From NCBI RefSeq assembly GCF_035594125.1, contig NW_026973729.1, positions 186,001 through 250,000 on the forward strand: DNA of 64,000 nt, given 5' to 3'. The stretch comes from Scylla paramamosain (lineage: Eukaryota > Arthropoda > Malacostraca > Decapoda > Portunidae). Shown piece after piece: positions 10,701-24,427 of this stretch (positions are counted from its first letter, which is position 1; every line of letters starts with the position of its first letter). A program made the position numbers and the translations under genes. The notes below the pieces were generated by a model. It made no database searches. It saw only the letters and a program-made list of their open reading frames with translations, and was not told where the DNA came from.

Positions 10701-12656
10701 ATAGAAAAACATTACCAAAAAGGTATATTTTGAGTGTTTTTGAGCTTCTTACCTACAAAAAAAAAAAACGGGAAAATTGATGCAAAGCACTCTAAATTAG
10801 AAAATATAAGGACTTTGCAAGAAAAGTGTATAATGAGTTTTTTTTTATAGTTTAAACAAACCAAAAGGCAAAAAACAAAAAGCTGAAACTCATGAATAAG
10901 ACTTTTAATTTTGAAACAGAAATACTTTACCAAATGTGTGTAGAAGAAAAGTTTCTTACATACCAAAATGGTGGAACTCATGAATAACATTTTTAATTAA
11001 GAAATAGAACAACCTTATTAAATGCCTGTGTTTTGAGTTTTTTTCACATTCTTAGTTACCAAAACCCTAAATTCCATGCAAAACTAGCTTTATGTGGGAA
11101 AAAAAATGATATTACCAGAAAAGTGTCTTTTGAGTGTTTTTGAGCGTGTTAGGCAATAAAGCACTAAAAAGCAGGGTAATCACATTACATGGGAATAAAA
11201 ACAACTTTTACCAAGAACTTGCCTTTAAGTGTTTTTGAGCTAATTACATACCAAAACGCTAAAACGCATGGAAAACACCTTTTATGGAGAAACAGAATAA
11301 AATTACCAAAAACATATATTTTGAGGGTTTTTTATCATGTTATCTATAAAAACGCTTAAATACATACAAAGAACCTTATGTTTGCGAGACGAAAGGACAT
11401 TACGAGAAATGTGTATTATAAGTGTTTTTAAGTTCCTTAAGTACCAAAAAGTTAAAACCCACAAATAACACTTTATTTAGAAACAAAGTAATAAAATAAA
11501 AAAATAGGATTTTTTTTTTTTTTTGTTATTCATCTTCATAGGTGCCGAGATGCCAAATTTCTGGGAAAATTCACGGCTATTATATGATAAAAGAAAATGA
11601 TCAAAAAAGTTAATTTTACCTTTTTTTTCGGACTGTTATATACCAAACCATAAAGTGCATCCAAAGACTCCTATATGAGGAAATTAAACGATCTTACCAG
11701 AAATCTGTTTTTTGAGTGTTTTTCAGCATATTAGGCACCAAAACGATGAATAATAAGGAACTCACTTTATATGAGAATCCAAAACAAAATTGCTCAAAAC
11801 GTGTCTTTTCAGAGTTTTACGTAGAAAAACGCTAAAACGGATTGAAACCAACCAGTATCAGGAAATAGAAAAACATTACAAAAAAGGTATATTTTGAGTG
11901 TTTTTGAGCTTGTTACCTACAAAAAAAACGGGAAAATTGATGCAAAGCACTCTAAATTAGAAAACAAAAGGACTTTGCAAGAAAAGTGTATAATGAGTTT
12001 TTTATAGTTCAAACAAACCAAAAGGCAAAAAACAAAAACTCGTGGATATGGAGTAGGTTCCTAGATACGAAAATGCTGAAACTCATAAATAACACTCTTT
12101 ATTGAGAAACAGAACAACCTTACTAAATGCATGTATTTTGAGTGCTTTTCACATTCTTAGTTACCAAAAATCCCAAATTGCATGGAAAACCATCTTTATG
12201 GGAGAAAAAAATGACATTACGAGAAAAGTATCTTTTAAGTGTTTTTGAGCGTGAGCGGCAATAAAGCACTAAAAAGCAGGGCAATCATATTATATTGGAA
12301 TAACACCAATTTATACTAAAAACTTGCCTTTAAGTGTTTTTGAGCTCCTTATATAACAAACCGCTAAAACGCATGCAAAACAAACTTTATGGAGAAACAC
12401 AATAACATTACCAAAAACATGTATTTTGAGTGTTTTTGATCATGTTATCTATAAAAATGTTTAAATACATGCAAAGAACATTATGTTTGGGAAACAAAAG
12501 GACTTTACGAGAAACGTGTATTATGAGTGTTTTTTAAGTTCGTTAAGTACCAAAAAGCTAAAACCCACAAATAACACTCTTTATTTAGAAAATAAAAAAA
12601 AAATAAAAAAAAATAGGAATTTTTTTTTCCTTATTCATCTTCATAGTACCGAGATG
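7734..12656 (-). repeat. Satellite HOR array, reverse block
   Basis: Reverse-strand HOR copies with m1 anchors (CCCACAAATAACAC) near 8080, 9193, 10301, 11471 and 12577, spacing about 1.1 kb. Two successive copies (near 9690-9830 and 10870-11010) carry an expanded m5/m6 boundary. The block ends in m11 at a switch to the forward strand (GAGATG | ACACTAAAAC). Short open reading frames here are satellite translation only. Confidence 0.92.
9690..9830 (-). repeat. Expanded m5/m6 boundary (12-monomer HOR variant)
   Basis: An extra partial monomer of about 80 bp repeats the CTCATGAATA-CTTTTAAT-GAAACAGAAATACCTTACC region (ends of m5 and m6). The same expansion is seen near 2990-3100, 10870-11010, 18620-18740, 24050-24180 and 43250-43390, in both orientations. 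It is an inherited variant rather than independent slippage. Confidence 0.7.
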
Positions 12657-14345
12657 ACACTAAAACACTAAAAACACAGATTTCTGGTAAGGTCTTTTAA
12701 TTCTGCATGCACTTTTGGGTTTGGTATATAACAGTCCGAAAAAAAAAGCTGAAATTAACTTTTTTGAAAATATTCTTTTATCACATCATTGCCCTGAATT
12801 TTCCCAGAATTTTGGCATCTATGGCATTCCATTTCTGGAATTTTGGCATTTGGCACCTTTGAAGATGAATGACAAAAAAAAAAATATATATATTTATTTT
12901 ATTTTTTTTATATATATATATTTTTTTAAATAAACAGTGTTATTTGTGTGTTTTAGCTTTTTGGTACTTAAGGAACTTAAAAAAAACACTCATAATACAC
13001 GTTTCTCGTAATGTCCTTTTGTTTCCCAAACATAATGTTTTTTGCATGTACTTAAGCGTTTTTAAAGATAACATGCTCAAAAACACTAAAAATACATGTT
13101 TTTGGTATATGTTATTCTGTTTCTCCATAAAGTTTGTTTTCCATGCGTTTTAGCGGTTTGGTATATAAGGGGTTAAAAAATTCTTCGTAAAAGTTGGTTT
13201 TATTCCCATGTAATATGATCGTTCTTATTTTTAGTGCTTTGTTCCATATCACGCTGAAAAACACTCAAAAGACATTTTTTTGGTAATATCATTTTTTTTC
13301 CCACATAGTTTCGCATGTAATTTGGTATTTTCGTAACTAACGATGGGAAAAACACTGAAAATACACAATTTGGTAAGGTAGTTCTGTTTATCTATTAAAA
13401 TTGTTATTCATTTTGGTATGTAGACGAGTTTTTGCGTTTATTGCCTTGTGGTTCTTTTAAAACTATACAACACTCATTATACACGTTTCTCGTAATGTCC
13501 TTTTGTTTCCTAATATAGAGTGCTTTACATCCATTTTTGCATTTTTTGTAGGTAACAAGCTCAAAAACACTCAAAATATATCTTTTTGGTAATGTTATTC
13601 TATTTCTTCATATAGGATGGTTTGTATCTGCTTTAGCGTTTTTCTACGTAAAACACTGAAAAGACACGTTTTCAGTAATTTTCTTTTGGATTCATATATT
13701 GACTGACTTCCAAATGATTTATCGTTTTGGTGCCTAACATGCTGAAAAACAATGAAAAGACAGGTTTCTGGTAACGTCGTTTACTTCCCTATATTGGTGG
13801 CTTTGCATGCTGTTTAGGGTTTGGTACATAACAATCCGAAAAAAAAGCTATAATTAACTTATATGATAATGTTCTTTTTTCCACTTAAATTCCCTGAATT
13901 TTGGCAGAATTTTGGCATATCGGTACCTATGAAGATGAATAACCAAAAAAAAATCACATTTTATTATTTTTTTATTCATTATACTTTTTTTCTAAGGAGT
14001 GTTATTTGTGGGTTTTAGCTTTTTAGTACTGAAGGAACTTAAAAATCACCCATAATATACGTTTCTCGAAATGTTCTTTCGTTTCTCAAACATAAATTTC
14101 TTTGCATGTATTTAAGCGTTTTTATAGATAACATGATCAAAAACACTCAAAATACATGTATTTGGTATTGTAATTCTGTTTCTCCTTAAAATATATTTTG
14201 CATGCGTTTTAGCGTTTTGGTACGTAAGGAGCTCAAAAACACTTAAAGGCAAGTTCTTGGTAAAATTTGGTTTTATTCCCATATAATGAGATTGCCCTGA
14301 CTTTTAGTGCTTTATTGCGTTACACGCTCAAAATCACTGAAAAGA
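12657..14345 (+). repeat. Satellite HOR array, forward block 2
   Basis: Starts inside m9 after the 12656 switch, with m1 anchors near 12937 and 13999. At 12800-12870 the m11 region is locally scrambled: TTTTGGCAT-type pieces repeat three times around CATTCCATTTCTGGAATTTT. Ends in m4 at an inverted island. Confidence 0.9.
12884..12932. repeat. TA-rich microsatellite in m11
   Basis: Runs of ATATATATAT appear on both sides of a T-rich tract inside m11, replacing the usual plain A and T homopolymers. This is simple-sequence slippage. Confidence 0.8.
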
Positions 14346-14803
14346 CATGCAAAGTGTCCCATATGATGAAATTAAAGACCTTACCAGAAATCTGTCTTTT
14401 GAGTGTTTTTCTGCATATTAGGCACCAAAACGATAAATAATTAGGAACTCACTCTATGTGGGAATCCAAAAGAAAACTACTAAAAATGTGTCTTCTCAGT
14501 GTTTTACGTAGAAAAACGCTAAAACTGATGCAAACCAACCAATATCAAGAAGCAGAAAAACATTACCAAAAATGTATATTTTGAGTGTTTTTTGTGCTTG
14601 TTACCTACAAAAAAAAGCTCAAAAAATTGATACAAAGCACTCTATATTAAGAAACAAAGGGATATTGCGAGAAAAGTGTATAATGAATGTTTTATAGTTA
14701 AAAAAAAACACAAGGCAAAAAACGCAAAAACTCGTGTATATGCTGAAACTCATGAATAACACTCTTAATTGAGAAACAGAGCAACCTTACTAAATAATTG
14801 TGT
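14346..14803 (-). repeat. Inverted island 2 (reverse within forward array)
   Basis: About 458 bp in reverse, from m10 (CATGCAAAGTGTCCCATATG) through m9, m8, m7 and m6 to the end of m5 (CTTACTAAATAATTGTG). It lies between forward m4 (CACTGAAAAGA) and forward m3 (CAAAAACACTAAAAGGCAAG). These are the same junctions as island 1, seen from the other strand. Confidence 0.88.
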
Positions 14804-17800
14804 CAAAAACACTAAAAGGCAAGTTCTTTGTAAAAGTTGGTTTTATTCCCATGTGTTGTGATTGTCCTGCTTTTTAGTGCTTTATTGCCTAACACGCTCA
14901 AAAACATTCAAAGACACTTTTCTGGTAATGTCATGTTTTTCCCACATAAAGCTAGTTTCGCATGGAATTTGTGGTTTTGATAACTAACAATGTAAAAAAA
15001 ACACTCAAAATTCACGCATTTACTAAGGTTGTTCTGTTTCTTGATTAAGAGTGTCATTATTTTGGTGTCCTAGAAACTTCTCCATACAGTCGAGTTTTTG
15101 TGTTTTTTGCCTTGTGATTCTAGTGAGATTATAAAACACTCATTATACACGTTTCTCGTTATGTCATTTCTTTTCCTTATATAGAGTGCTTTGCATCCAT
15201 TTTCGCGTTTTTTATTTTATATAACAAGCTCAAGAACACACATAATATAGTTTTTTGGTAATGTTATTCTATTTCCTCATATTGGTTAGTTTGCATGCGT
15301 TTTAGCGTTTTTTACGTAAATTTTTTTAAAGACATGTTTCCAGTAATTTTGTTTTGGATTTCCATATAGAGTGACTTTCATACTATTTATCGTTTTGGTA
15401 CCTAAAATGCTTTTTGGTGCCTTTTGCTTCCCTATATAGAGTGCTTTCCATCTATTTTCGCGTTTTTTGTAGGTAACAATTTCAAAAACACTCAAAAATA
15501 TACCTTTTTGGTAATGTTATTCTATTTCTTCATTTTGGTTGGTTTGCATTCTTTTTAGCGTTTTCTACGTAAAACACCGAAAAGACACGTTTTCAGTAAT
15601 TTTGTTTTGGATTCCCATATAGATTGACTTCCATGTTATTTATCGTGTTGGTTCCTAAGATGCTGAAAAACACTCATAAGACCGTTTTCTGGCAAAGACG
15701 TTTAATTTCCCCATATAGTTGGCTTTGCATGCACTTTAGGGGTTTGGTACATAACAGTCCGAAAAAAAAATGCTAAATTTAACTTTTTTTATAATGTTCT
15801 TATTTCACATAATTTCCTAAATTTTGCCCGAATTTTTGCATCTTGGTACCTGTGAAGATGAATAAGAAAGAAAAAAAAATTTTTTTTATTTATTTATTAT
15901 TTCTCAATAAAGAGTGTTATTTGTGGATTTTAGCTTTTTGGTAATTAATAAACTTAAAAACTCTCATAATACACATTTCTCGTAATCTCCTTTCGTTTCC
16001 CAAAAATAGTGTTCTTTGCATGTATTTAAGCGTTTTCATTGGTAACATAATCAAAAACATTAAAAATACATGTTTTTGGTAATATTATTTTTTTTCACCA
16101 TAAAGTGTGTTTTGCATGCCTTTTAGTGTTTTGGTATATAAGGAGCTCATAAACACTTAAAGGCAAGTTCTTGGTAAAAATTTGTTTTCCACCAATGTAA
16201 TGTGATTGCCCTCCTTTTTAGTGTTTTATTGCCTATCACGGTCAAAATACTCAAAAGATACTTTTCTGGTAAAGTCATTTTTTTTTTCCCACAAATCTAT
16301 TTTCGCATTGAATTTGGGGTTTTGGTAACTAAGAATGGGAAAAGCACTCAAAATACACGCATTTATTAAGGTTGTTCTGTTTCTCAATTAGAAGTGTTAT
16401 ACATGAGTTTAGCATTTTTGTATCTAGGAAACCTCTCCATATACACGAAATTTTGCGTTTTTTGCCTTGTGGTTCTTTTGAACTATAAAACACTCATTAT
16501 ACACTTTTCTTGCAATGTCCTTTTGTTTCCCAATATAGAGTGCTTTGCATCAATTTTCGAGTTTTTTATTGGTAACAAGCTTAAAAACACTCAAAATATA
16601 ACTTTTTAGTAACGTTTTTCTATTTCTTGATATTGGTTGCTTTGCATCCGTTTTAGCGTTTTTCTAAGTAAAACACTGAGAAGACACGTTTTCAGTCACT
16701 TTGTTTTGGATTCTTATATACAGTGAGTTCCTCATTATTTATCGTTTTGGTGCCTAAAATGCTAAAAAAAAACACTCAAAACACAGATTTCTGATAAGGT
16801 CGTTTAATTTCCTCATATAGGAGGCTTTGCATGCACTTTAGGGTTTGGTACATAACAGTCCGAAAAAAAGAGCTGAAATTAACTTTTTTGTTAATATTCT
16901 ATTATCATATGATTGCCCTGAATTTTCCCAAAATTTTGTCATCTCGGTACTATGAAGATGAATTAGGAAAAAAAAAATTCCTATTTTTTTTTATTTTTTT
17001 TTTTTTATTTTCTAAATAAAGAGTGTTATTTGTGGGTTTTAGCTTTTTGGTACTTAAGGAACTTAAAAAAAACACTCATAATACACGTTTCTCGTAATGT
17101 CCTTTTCTTTCCCAAACATATTATTCTTTGCATGTATTTAAGCATTTTTATAGATAACATGGTCAAAAACACTCAAAATACATGTTTTTGGTAATGTTAT
17201 TCTGTTTCTCCATAAAGTTTGTTTTGCATGCGTTTTAGCGGTTTCTTATATAAGGAGCTCAAAAACACTTAAAGGCAAGTTTTTGGTATAAATTGGTGTT
17301 ATTCCAATGTAATATGATTGCCCTGCTTTTTAGTGCTTTATTGCCTTTCACGCTGAAAAACACTTAAAAGACAATTTTCTGGTAATGTCATTTTTTTCTC
17401 ACATAAAGATGGTTATGCATGCAATTTTGGATTTATGGTAACTAAGAATGTGAAAAGCACTCAAAATACACGCATTTAGTAAGGTTGTTCTGTTTCTCAA
17501 TAGAGTGTTATTTATGAGTTTGAGCATTTTGGTATCTAGGAACCTACTCTATATCCACGAGTTTTTGTGTTTTTTGCTTTTTGGTTTGTTTGAACTATGG
17601 AAAACTCATTATACACTTTTCTTGCAAAGTCCTTTTGTTTTCTAATTTAGAGTGCTTTGCATCAATTTTCCCGTTTTTTGTAGGTAACAAGCTCAAAAAC
17701 ACTCAAAATATACCTTTTTGGTAATGTTTTTCTATTTCTTGATACTGGTTGGTTTCAATCCGTATTAACGTTTTTCTACGTAAAACACTAAAAAGACACA

Positions 17801-20031
17801 TTTTGAGCAATTTTGTTTTGGATTCTCATATAGAGTGAGTTCCTTATTATTTATCGTTTTGGTGCCTAATATGCTGAAAAACACTCAAAAACAGATTTCT
17901 GGTAAGGTCGTCTAATTTCTTCATATAGGAGTCTTTGGATGCACTTTATGGTTTGTTATATAACAGTCCGAAAAAAAAGGTAAAATTAACTTTTTTAATA
18001 ATTTTCTTTTATCATATAATAGCCTTGAATTTTCCCAGAATTTTGGCATCTCGGTACCTATGGAGATGAATAACAAAAACAAAAAAAAATCCTATTTTTT
18101 TATTTTCTTACTTTGTTTCTAAATAAAGTGTTATTTGTGGGTTTTAACTTTTTGGTACTTAAGGAACTTAAAAACACTTATAATACACATTTCTCGTAAT
18201 GTCCTTTCGTTTCGCAAACATAAGGTTCTTTGTATGTATTTAAGCGTTTTTAAAGATAACATGATGAAAACCCTCAAAATATATGTTTTTTTTGGTAATT
18301 TTATTCTGTTTCTCCATAAAAGGTGTTTTGCATGCGTTTTAGCGTTTTGGTATGTAATGAGCTCAAAAACACTTTAAGGCAAATTCTTGGTAAAAGTTGT
18401 TTTTATTCCCATGTAATGTGATTACCCTGCTTTTTAGTGCTTTATTGCCTAACACGCTCAAAAACACTCAAAAGACACTTTTCTGGTAATATCATTTTTT
18501 TCCCACATAAAGCTAGTTTTGCATGGAATTTAGGGTTTTGGTAACTAAGAATGTGAAAAAAAAACTCAAAACACAGGCATTTAATAAGGTTGTTTTATTT
18601 CTTAATTAAAAGTGTTATTTATGAGTTCCAGCATTTTGGTATATAAAAAACTTTCCTTCTACACACATTTGGTAAGATATTTCTGTTTCAGAATTAAAAG
18701 TGTTATTCATGAGTTTCAGCTTTTTGGTATGTAAGAAACTTCTTTATGTACACGAGTTTTTGAGTATTTTACCTTGTGGTTCTTTTCAAACTATAAAACA
18801 CTCATACACGTTTCTCGTAATGTCCTTTTCTTCGCAAATATGAAGTGCTTTCCATCCATTTTTGCATTTTTTGTAGGTAACAAGCTCAAAAACACATAAA
18901 AATATATCTTTTTGGTAATGTTATTCTATTTCTTCATATTGGTTAGTTTACATCCGTTTTAGCGTTTTTCTACGTAAATCACTGAAAAGACAGGTTTTCA
19001 TTTTTTTTTATATAATGTTTTTTTTTTCACAAAATTTCCATTAATTTTGCCAGAATTTTACCATCTCGGTACCTATGAAGATGAATAACATTTTTTTTCT
19101 CTCTCTATAAAGAGTGTTATTTGTGGGTTTTAGCTTTTTGGTACTTAAGTAACTTAAAAACACTCATAATACACGATTTTCGTAATGTCCTTTTGTTATA
19201 CATACAATACATTCTTTACATGTATTTAAGCGTTTTTATAAGTTACATGATCAAAAACACTCAAAATACATGTTTTTGGTAATGTTTCTCCATAAAGGGT
19301 GTTTTGCATGCGCTTTAGCGATTTGGCATGTAAGGATTTAAAAAACACTTAAAGGCAAGTTCTTCATAAAAATTGTTTTTATTTTCAATATAATTTGATT
19401 GTTCTGCTTTTTAGTACTTCGGTGCATATCACTCTCAAAAACACTAAAAACACACTTTTTTGGAAATGTCTTTTTTTTTCCACATGAAGGTAGTTTCGTA
19501 TGTAATTTGGCATTTTCGTAACTAAGTATGTGAAAACACTCAACTTTTTTCGTAATTTTCTTTTATTCACATAAATTCCCTGAATTTTGGCAGAATTTTG
19601 GCATCTCGGTACCTATTAAGATGAATAAAAAATTTTAAAAAATCCCATTTTCTCATTTTTTTATTTATTATTCATTTTTTTTTCTAATGAGTGTTATTTG
19701 TGGGTTTTAGCTTTTTGGTACTGAAGGAACTTAAAACTCACTCATAATACACGTTTCTCGTAATGTTCTTTCGTTTCCCAAACATAAGGTTCTTTGCATG
19801 TATTTAAGCGTTTTTATAGATAACATGATCAAAAACACTCAAAATACATGTATTTGGTAATGTAATTCTGTTTCTCCATAAAAAGTATTTTCCATGCGTT
19901 TTAGCGTTTTGGTACGTAAGGAGCTCAAAAACACTTAAAGGCAAGTTTTTTGGTAAAATTTGGTTTTATTTCCATGTAATGTGATTGCCCTGGCTTTTAA
20001 TGGTTTATTGCGTCCAAAAACACTGAAAAGA
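14804..20031 (+). repeat. Satellite HOR array, forward block 3
   Basis: m1 anchors near 15914, 17023, 18128, 19114 and 19691. The 577-bp gap between the last two reflects a junction near 19540, where m5 is joined directly to the m10/m11 region (AAAACACTCAAC | TTTTTTCG). Another jump near 19005 joins m8 to the end of m10. These two junctions bound the 535 bp lying between segmental copies A1 and A2. Confidence 0.9.
15401..15431 (+). repeat. m9-to-m7 deletion scar
   Basis: CCTAAAATGC of m9 runs straight into TTTTTGGTGCCTTTTGCTTC and then m7. The HOR therefore repeats m7, m8 and m9. The same scar occurs in reverse at 47657-47690, which ties the two regions to one ancestral copy. Confidence 0.85.
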
Positions 20032-23000
20032 CATGCAAAGCGTCCCATATGAGGAAATTAAAGACCTTACCAGAAATTTGTCTATTGAGTGTTTTTCAGG
20101 ATGTTAGGCACCAAAACGATAAATAATAAGGAACTCACTCTATGTGGGAATCCAAAAGAAAATTAGTGAAAACGTGTCTTTTTCAGTGTTTTACGTAGAA
20201 ACACGCTAAAACTGATACAAACCAACCAAGAAGCAAACAAGAAGCAGAAAAACATTACCAAAATGTATATTTTGAGTGTTTTTGAGCCTGTTAGCTACAA
20301 GAAAACGGGAAAATGGATACAAAGCACTCTTTTTTGGGAAACAAAGGGACATTGCGAGAAAAGTGTATAATAAATGTTTTATAGTTGAAAAAAATCACAA
20401 GGAAAAAAACGCAAAAACTCGTGTATATGCTGAAACTCATGAATAACACTCTTAACTGAGAAACAGAGCAACTTTACTAAATGTGTGTCAAAAACACTAA
20501 AAGGCAAGTTCTTCGTAAAAGTTGGTTTTATTCCCACGTAATGTGATTGCCCTGCTTTTTAGTGTTTATTGCCTAATACGCTTAAAAACACTCAAAGACA
20601 CTTTCCTGGTAATGTCATTTTTTCCCACATAAAGCTGGTTTCGCATGCAATTTGGGGTTTTGGTAACTAAGGATGTGAAAAGCACTCAAAATACACGCAT
20701 TTAGTAAGATTGTTCTGTTTCTCAATTAAAAGTGTTGTTCCAGAGTTTCAGCATTTTGGAATGTTAGAAACTTCTCTATATACACGAGTTTTTGCGTTTT
20801 TTGCCTTGTAGTTCTTGTGAAATTATAAACCACACATTATACACGTTTCTCGTAATGTCCTTTTGCTTCCCAATATAGAGAGCTTTCCATCTATTTTCGC
20901 GTTTTTTGTAGGTAACAATTTCAAAAACACTCAAAATATATCTTTTTGGTAATGTTATTTTATTCCTTCATATTGGTTGGTTTGCATCCATTTTAGCGTT
21001 TTTCTACGTAAAACATCGAAAAGACACGTTTTCAGTAATTTTGTTTTGGATTCCCATATAGATTGACTTCCATGTTATTTATCGTGTTGGTTCCTAAGAT
21101 GCTGAAAAACACTCATAAGACCGTTTTCTGGCAAAGACGTTTAATTTCCCCATATAGTTGGCTTTGCATGCATTTTAGGGGTTTGGTACATAACAGTCCG
21201 AAAAAAAAAAATGCTAAATTTAACTTTTTTTATAATGTTCTTATTTCACATAATTTCCTAAATTTTGCCCGAATTTTTGCATCTTGGTACCTGTGAAGAT
21301 GAATAAGAAAGAAAAAAAAATTTTTTTTATTTATTTAATATTTCTCAATAAAGAGTGTTATTTGTGGATTTTAGCTTTTTGGTAATTAATAAACTTAAAA
21401 ACACTCATAATACACATTTCTCGTAATCTCCTTTCGTTTCCCAAAAATAGTGTTCTTTGCATGTATTTAAGCGTTTTCATTGGTAACATAATCAAAAACA
21501 CTCAAAATACATGTTTTTGGTAATATTATTCTTTTTCACCATAAAGAGTGTTTTGCATGCCTTTTAGTGTTTTGGTATAAAAGGAGCTCATAAACACTTA
21601 AAGGCAAGTTCTTGGTAAAAATTTGTTTTCCACCAATGTAATGTGATTGCCCTCCTTTTTAGTGTTTTATTGCCTATCACGGTCAAAATACTCAAAAGAT
21701 ACTTTTCTGGTAAAGTCATTTTTTTTTCCCACAAATCTATTTTCGCATTGAATTTGGGGTTTTGGTAACTAAGAATGGGAAAAGCACTCAAAATACACGC
21801 ATTTTTTAAGGTTGTTCTGTTTCTCAATTAGAAGTGTTATACATGAGTTTAGCATTTTTGTATCTAGGAAACCTCTCCATATACACGAAATTTTGCGTTT
21901 TTTGCCTTGTGGTTCTTTTGAACTATAAAACACTCATTATACACTTTTCTTGCAATGTCCTTTTGTTTCCCAATATAGAGTGCTTTGCATCAATTTTCGA
22001 GTTTTTTATAGGTAACAAGCTTAAAAACACTCAAAATATAACTTTTTAGTAACGTTTTTCTATTTCTTGATATTGGTTGCTTTGCATCCGTTTTAGCGTT
22101 TTTCTAAGTAAAACACTGTTTTCAGTCACTTTGTTTTGGATTCTTATATACAGTGAGTTCCTCATTATTTATCGTTTTGGTGCCTAAAATGCTAAATAAA
22201 AACACTCAAAACACAGATTTCTGATAAGGTCGTTTAATTTCCTCATATAGGAGGCTTTGCATGCACTTTAGGGTTTGGTACATAACAGTCCGAAAAAAAG
22301 AGCTGAAATTAACTTTTTTGTTAATATTCTATTATCATATGATTGCCCTGAATTTTCCCAAAATTTTGTCATCTCGGTACTATGAAGATGAATTAGGAAA
22401 AAAAAAATTCCTATTTTTTTTATTTTTTTTTTATTTTCTAAATAAAGAGTGTTATTTGTGGGTTTTAGCTTTTTGGTACTTAAGGAACTTAAAAAAACAC
22501 TCATAATACACGTTTCTCGTAATGTCCTTTTCTTTCCCAAACATATTATTCTTTGCATGTATTTAAGCATTTTTATAGATAACATGGTCAAAAACACTCA
22601 AAATACATGTTTTTGGTAATGTTATTCTGTTTCTCCATAAAGTTTGTTTTGCATGCGTTTTAGCGGTTTCTTATATAAGGAGCTCAAAAACACTTAAAGG
22701 CAAGTTTTTGGTATAAATTGGTGTTATTCCAATGTAATATGATTGCCCTGCTTTTTAGTGCTTTATTGCCTTTCACGCTGAAAAACACTTAAAAGACAAT
22801 TTTCTGGTAATGTCATTTTTTTCTCACATAAAGATGGTTATGCATGCAATTTTGGATTTATGGTAACTAAGAATGTGAAAAGCACTCAAAATACACGCAT
22901 TTAGTAAGGTTGTTCTGTTTCTCAATAGAGTGTTATTTATGAGTTTGAGCATTTTGGTATCTAGGAACCTACTCCATATCCACGAGTTTTTGTGTTTTTT

Positions 23001-24427
23001 GCTTTTTGGTTTGTTTGAACTATGGAAAACTCATTATACACTTTTCTTGCAAAGTCCTTTTGTTTTCTAATTTAGAGTGCTTTGCATCAATTTTCCCGTT
23101 TTTTGTAGGTAACAAGCTCAAAAATACTCAAAATATACCTTTTAGGTAATGTTTTTCTATTTCTTGATACTGGTTGGTTTCAATCCGTATTAGCGTTTTT
23201 CTACGTAAAACACTAAAAAGACACATTTTGAGCAATTTTGTTTTGGATTCTCATATAGAGTGAGTTCCTTATTATTTATCGTTTTGGTGCCTAATATGCT
23301 GAAAAACACTCAAAAACAGATTTCTGGTAAGGTCGTCTAATTTCTTCATATAGGAGTCTTTGGATGCACTTTATGGTTTGTTATAATTATAACAGTCCGA
23401 AAAAAAAGGTAAAATTAACTTTTTAATAATTTTCTTTTATCATATAATAGCCTTGAATTTTCCCAGAATTTTGGCATCTCGGTACCTATGGAGATGAATA
23501 ACAAAAACAAAAAAAAATCCTATTTTTTTTTATTTTCTTACTTTGTTTCTAAATAAAGAGTTATTTGTGGGTTTTAACTTTTTGGTACTTAAGGAACTTA
23601 AAAACACTTATAATACACATTTCTCGTAATGTCCTTTCGTTTCGCAAACATAAGGTTCTTTGTATGTATTTAAGCGTTTTTAAAGATAACATGATGAAAA
23701 CCCTCAAAATATATGTTTTTTTGGTAATTTTATTCTGTTTCTCCATAAAAGGTGTTTTGCATGCGTTTTAGCGTTTTGGTATGTAATGAGCTCAAAAACA
23801 CTTTAAGGCAAATTCTTGGTAAAAGTTGTTTTTATTCCCATGTAATGTGATTACCCTGCTTTTTAGTGCTTTATTGCCTAACACGCTCAAAAACACTCAA
23901 AAGACACTTTTCTGGTAATATCATTTTTTTCCCACATAAAGCTAGTTTTGCATGGAATTTAGGGTTTTGGTAACTAAGAATGTGAAAAAAAAACTCAAAA
24001 CACAGGCATTTAATAAGGTTGTTTTATTTCTTAATTAAAAGTGTTATTTATGAGTTCCAGCATTTTGGTATATAAAAAACTCCTTCTACACACATTTGGT
24101 AAGATATTTCTGTTTCAGAATTAAAAGTGTTATTCATGAGTTTCAGCTTTTTGGTATGTAAGAAACTTCTTTATGTACACGAGTTTTTGAGTATTTTACC
24201 TTGTGGTTCTTTTCAAACTATAAAACACTCATACACGTTTCTCGTAATGTCCTTTTCTTCGCAAATATGAAGTGCTTTCCATCCATTTTTGCATTTTTTG
24301 TAGGTAACAAGCCCAAAAACACATAAAAATATATCTTTTTGGTAATGTTATTCTATTTCTTCATATTGGTTAGTTTACATCCGTTTTAGCGTTTTTCTAC
24401 GTAAATCACTGAAAAGACAGGTTTTCA
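19541..24427 (+). repeat. Segmental duplication copy A2 (about 4.9 kb)
   Basis: Direct duplicate of A1 at an offset of about 5.43-5.70 kb. Small differences from A1 include loss of about 13 bp near 22117 (A1 has GAGAAGACACG there) and an extra ATTATAA near 23383. It includes island 3. Downstream of 24427 it continues through m8 normally (GTAATTTTGTTTTGG), whereas A1 breaks off there. A2 thus keeps the ancestral continuation. Confidence 0.85.
20032..20488 (-). repeat. Inverted island 3 (reverse within forward array)
   Basis: About 457 bp with the same junctions as island 2: ACTGAAAAGA | CATGCAAAG on the left and CTAAATGTGTGT | CAAAAACACTAAAAGG on the right. Length and content match island 2, as expected for segmental copies A1 and A2. 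Confidence 0.88.

Larger units (their letters stand above)
13850..19005 (+). repeat. Segmental duplication copy A1 (about 5.2 kb)
   Basis: Direct duplicate of 19541-24427. Both copies contain the reverse island (14346-14803 here) followed by the same order of HORs, and both stop at GACAGGTTTTCA in m8. The first part (to about 15590) differs clearly from A2: A1 has about 250 bp more, including an m9-to-m7 deletion scar at 15401-15431. From about 15590 to the end the two copies look nearly identical by eye. Confidence 0.85.
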
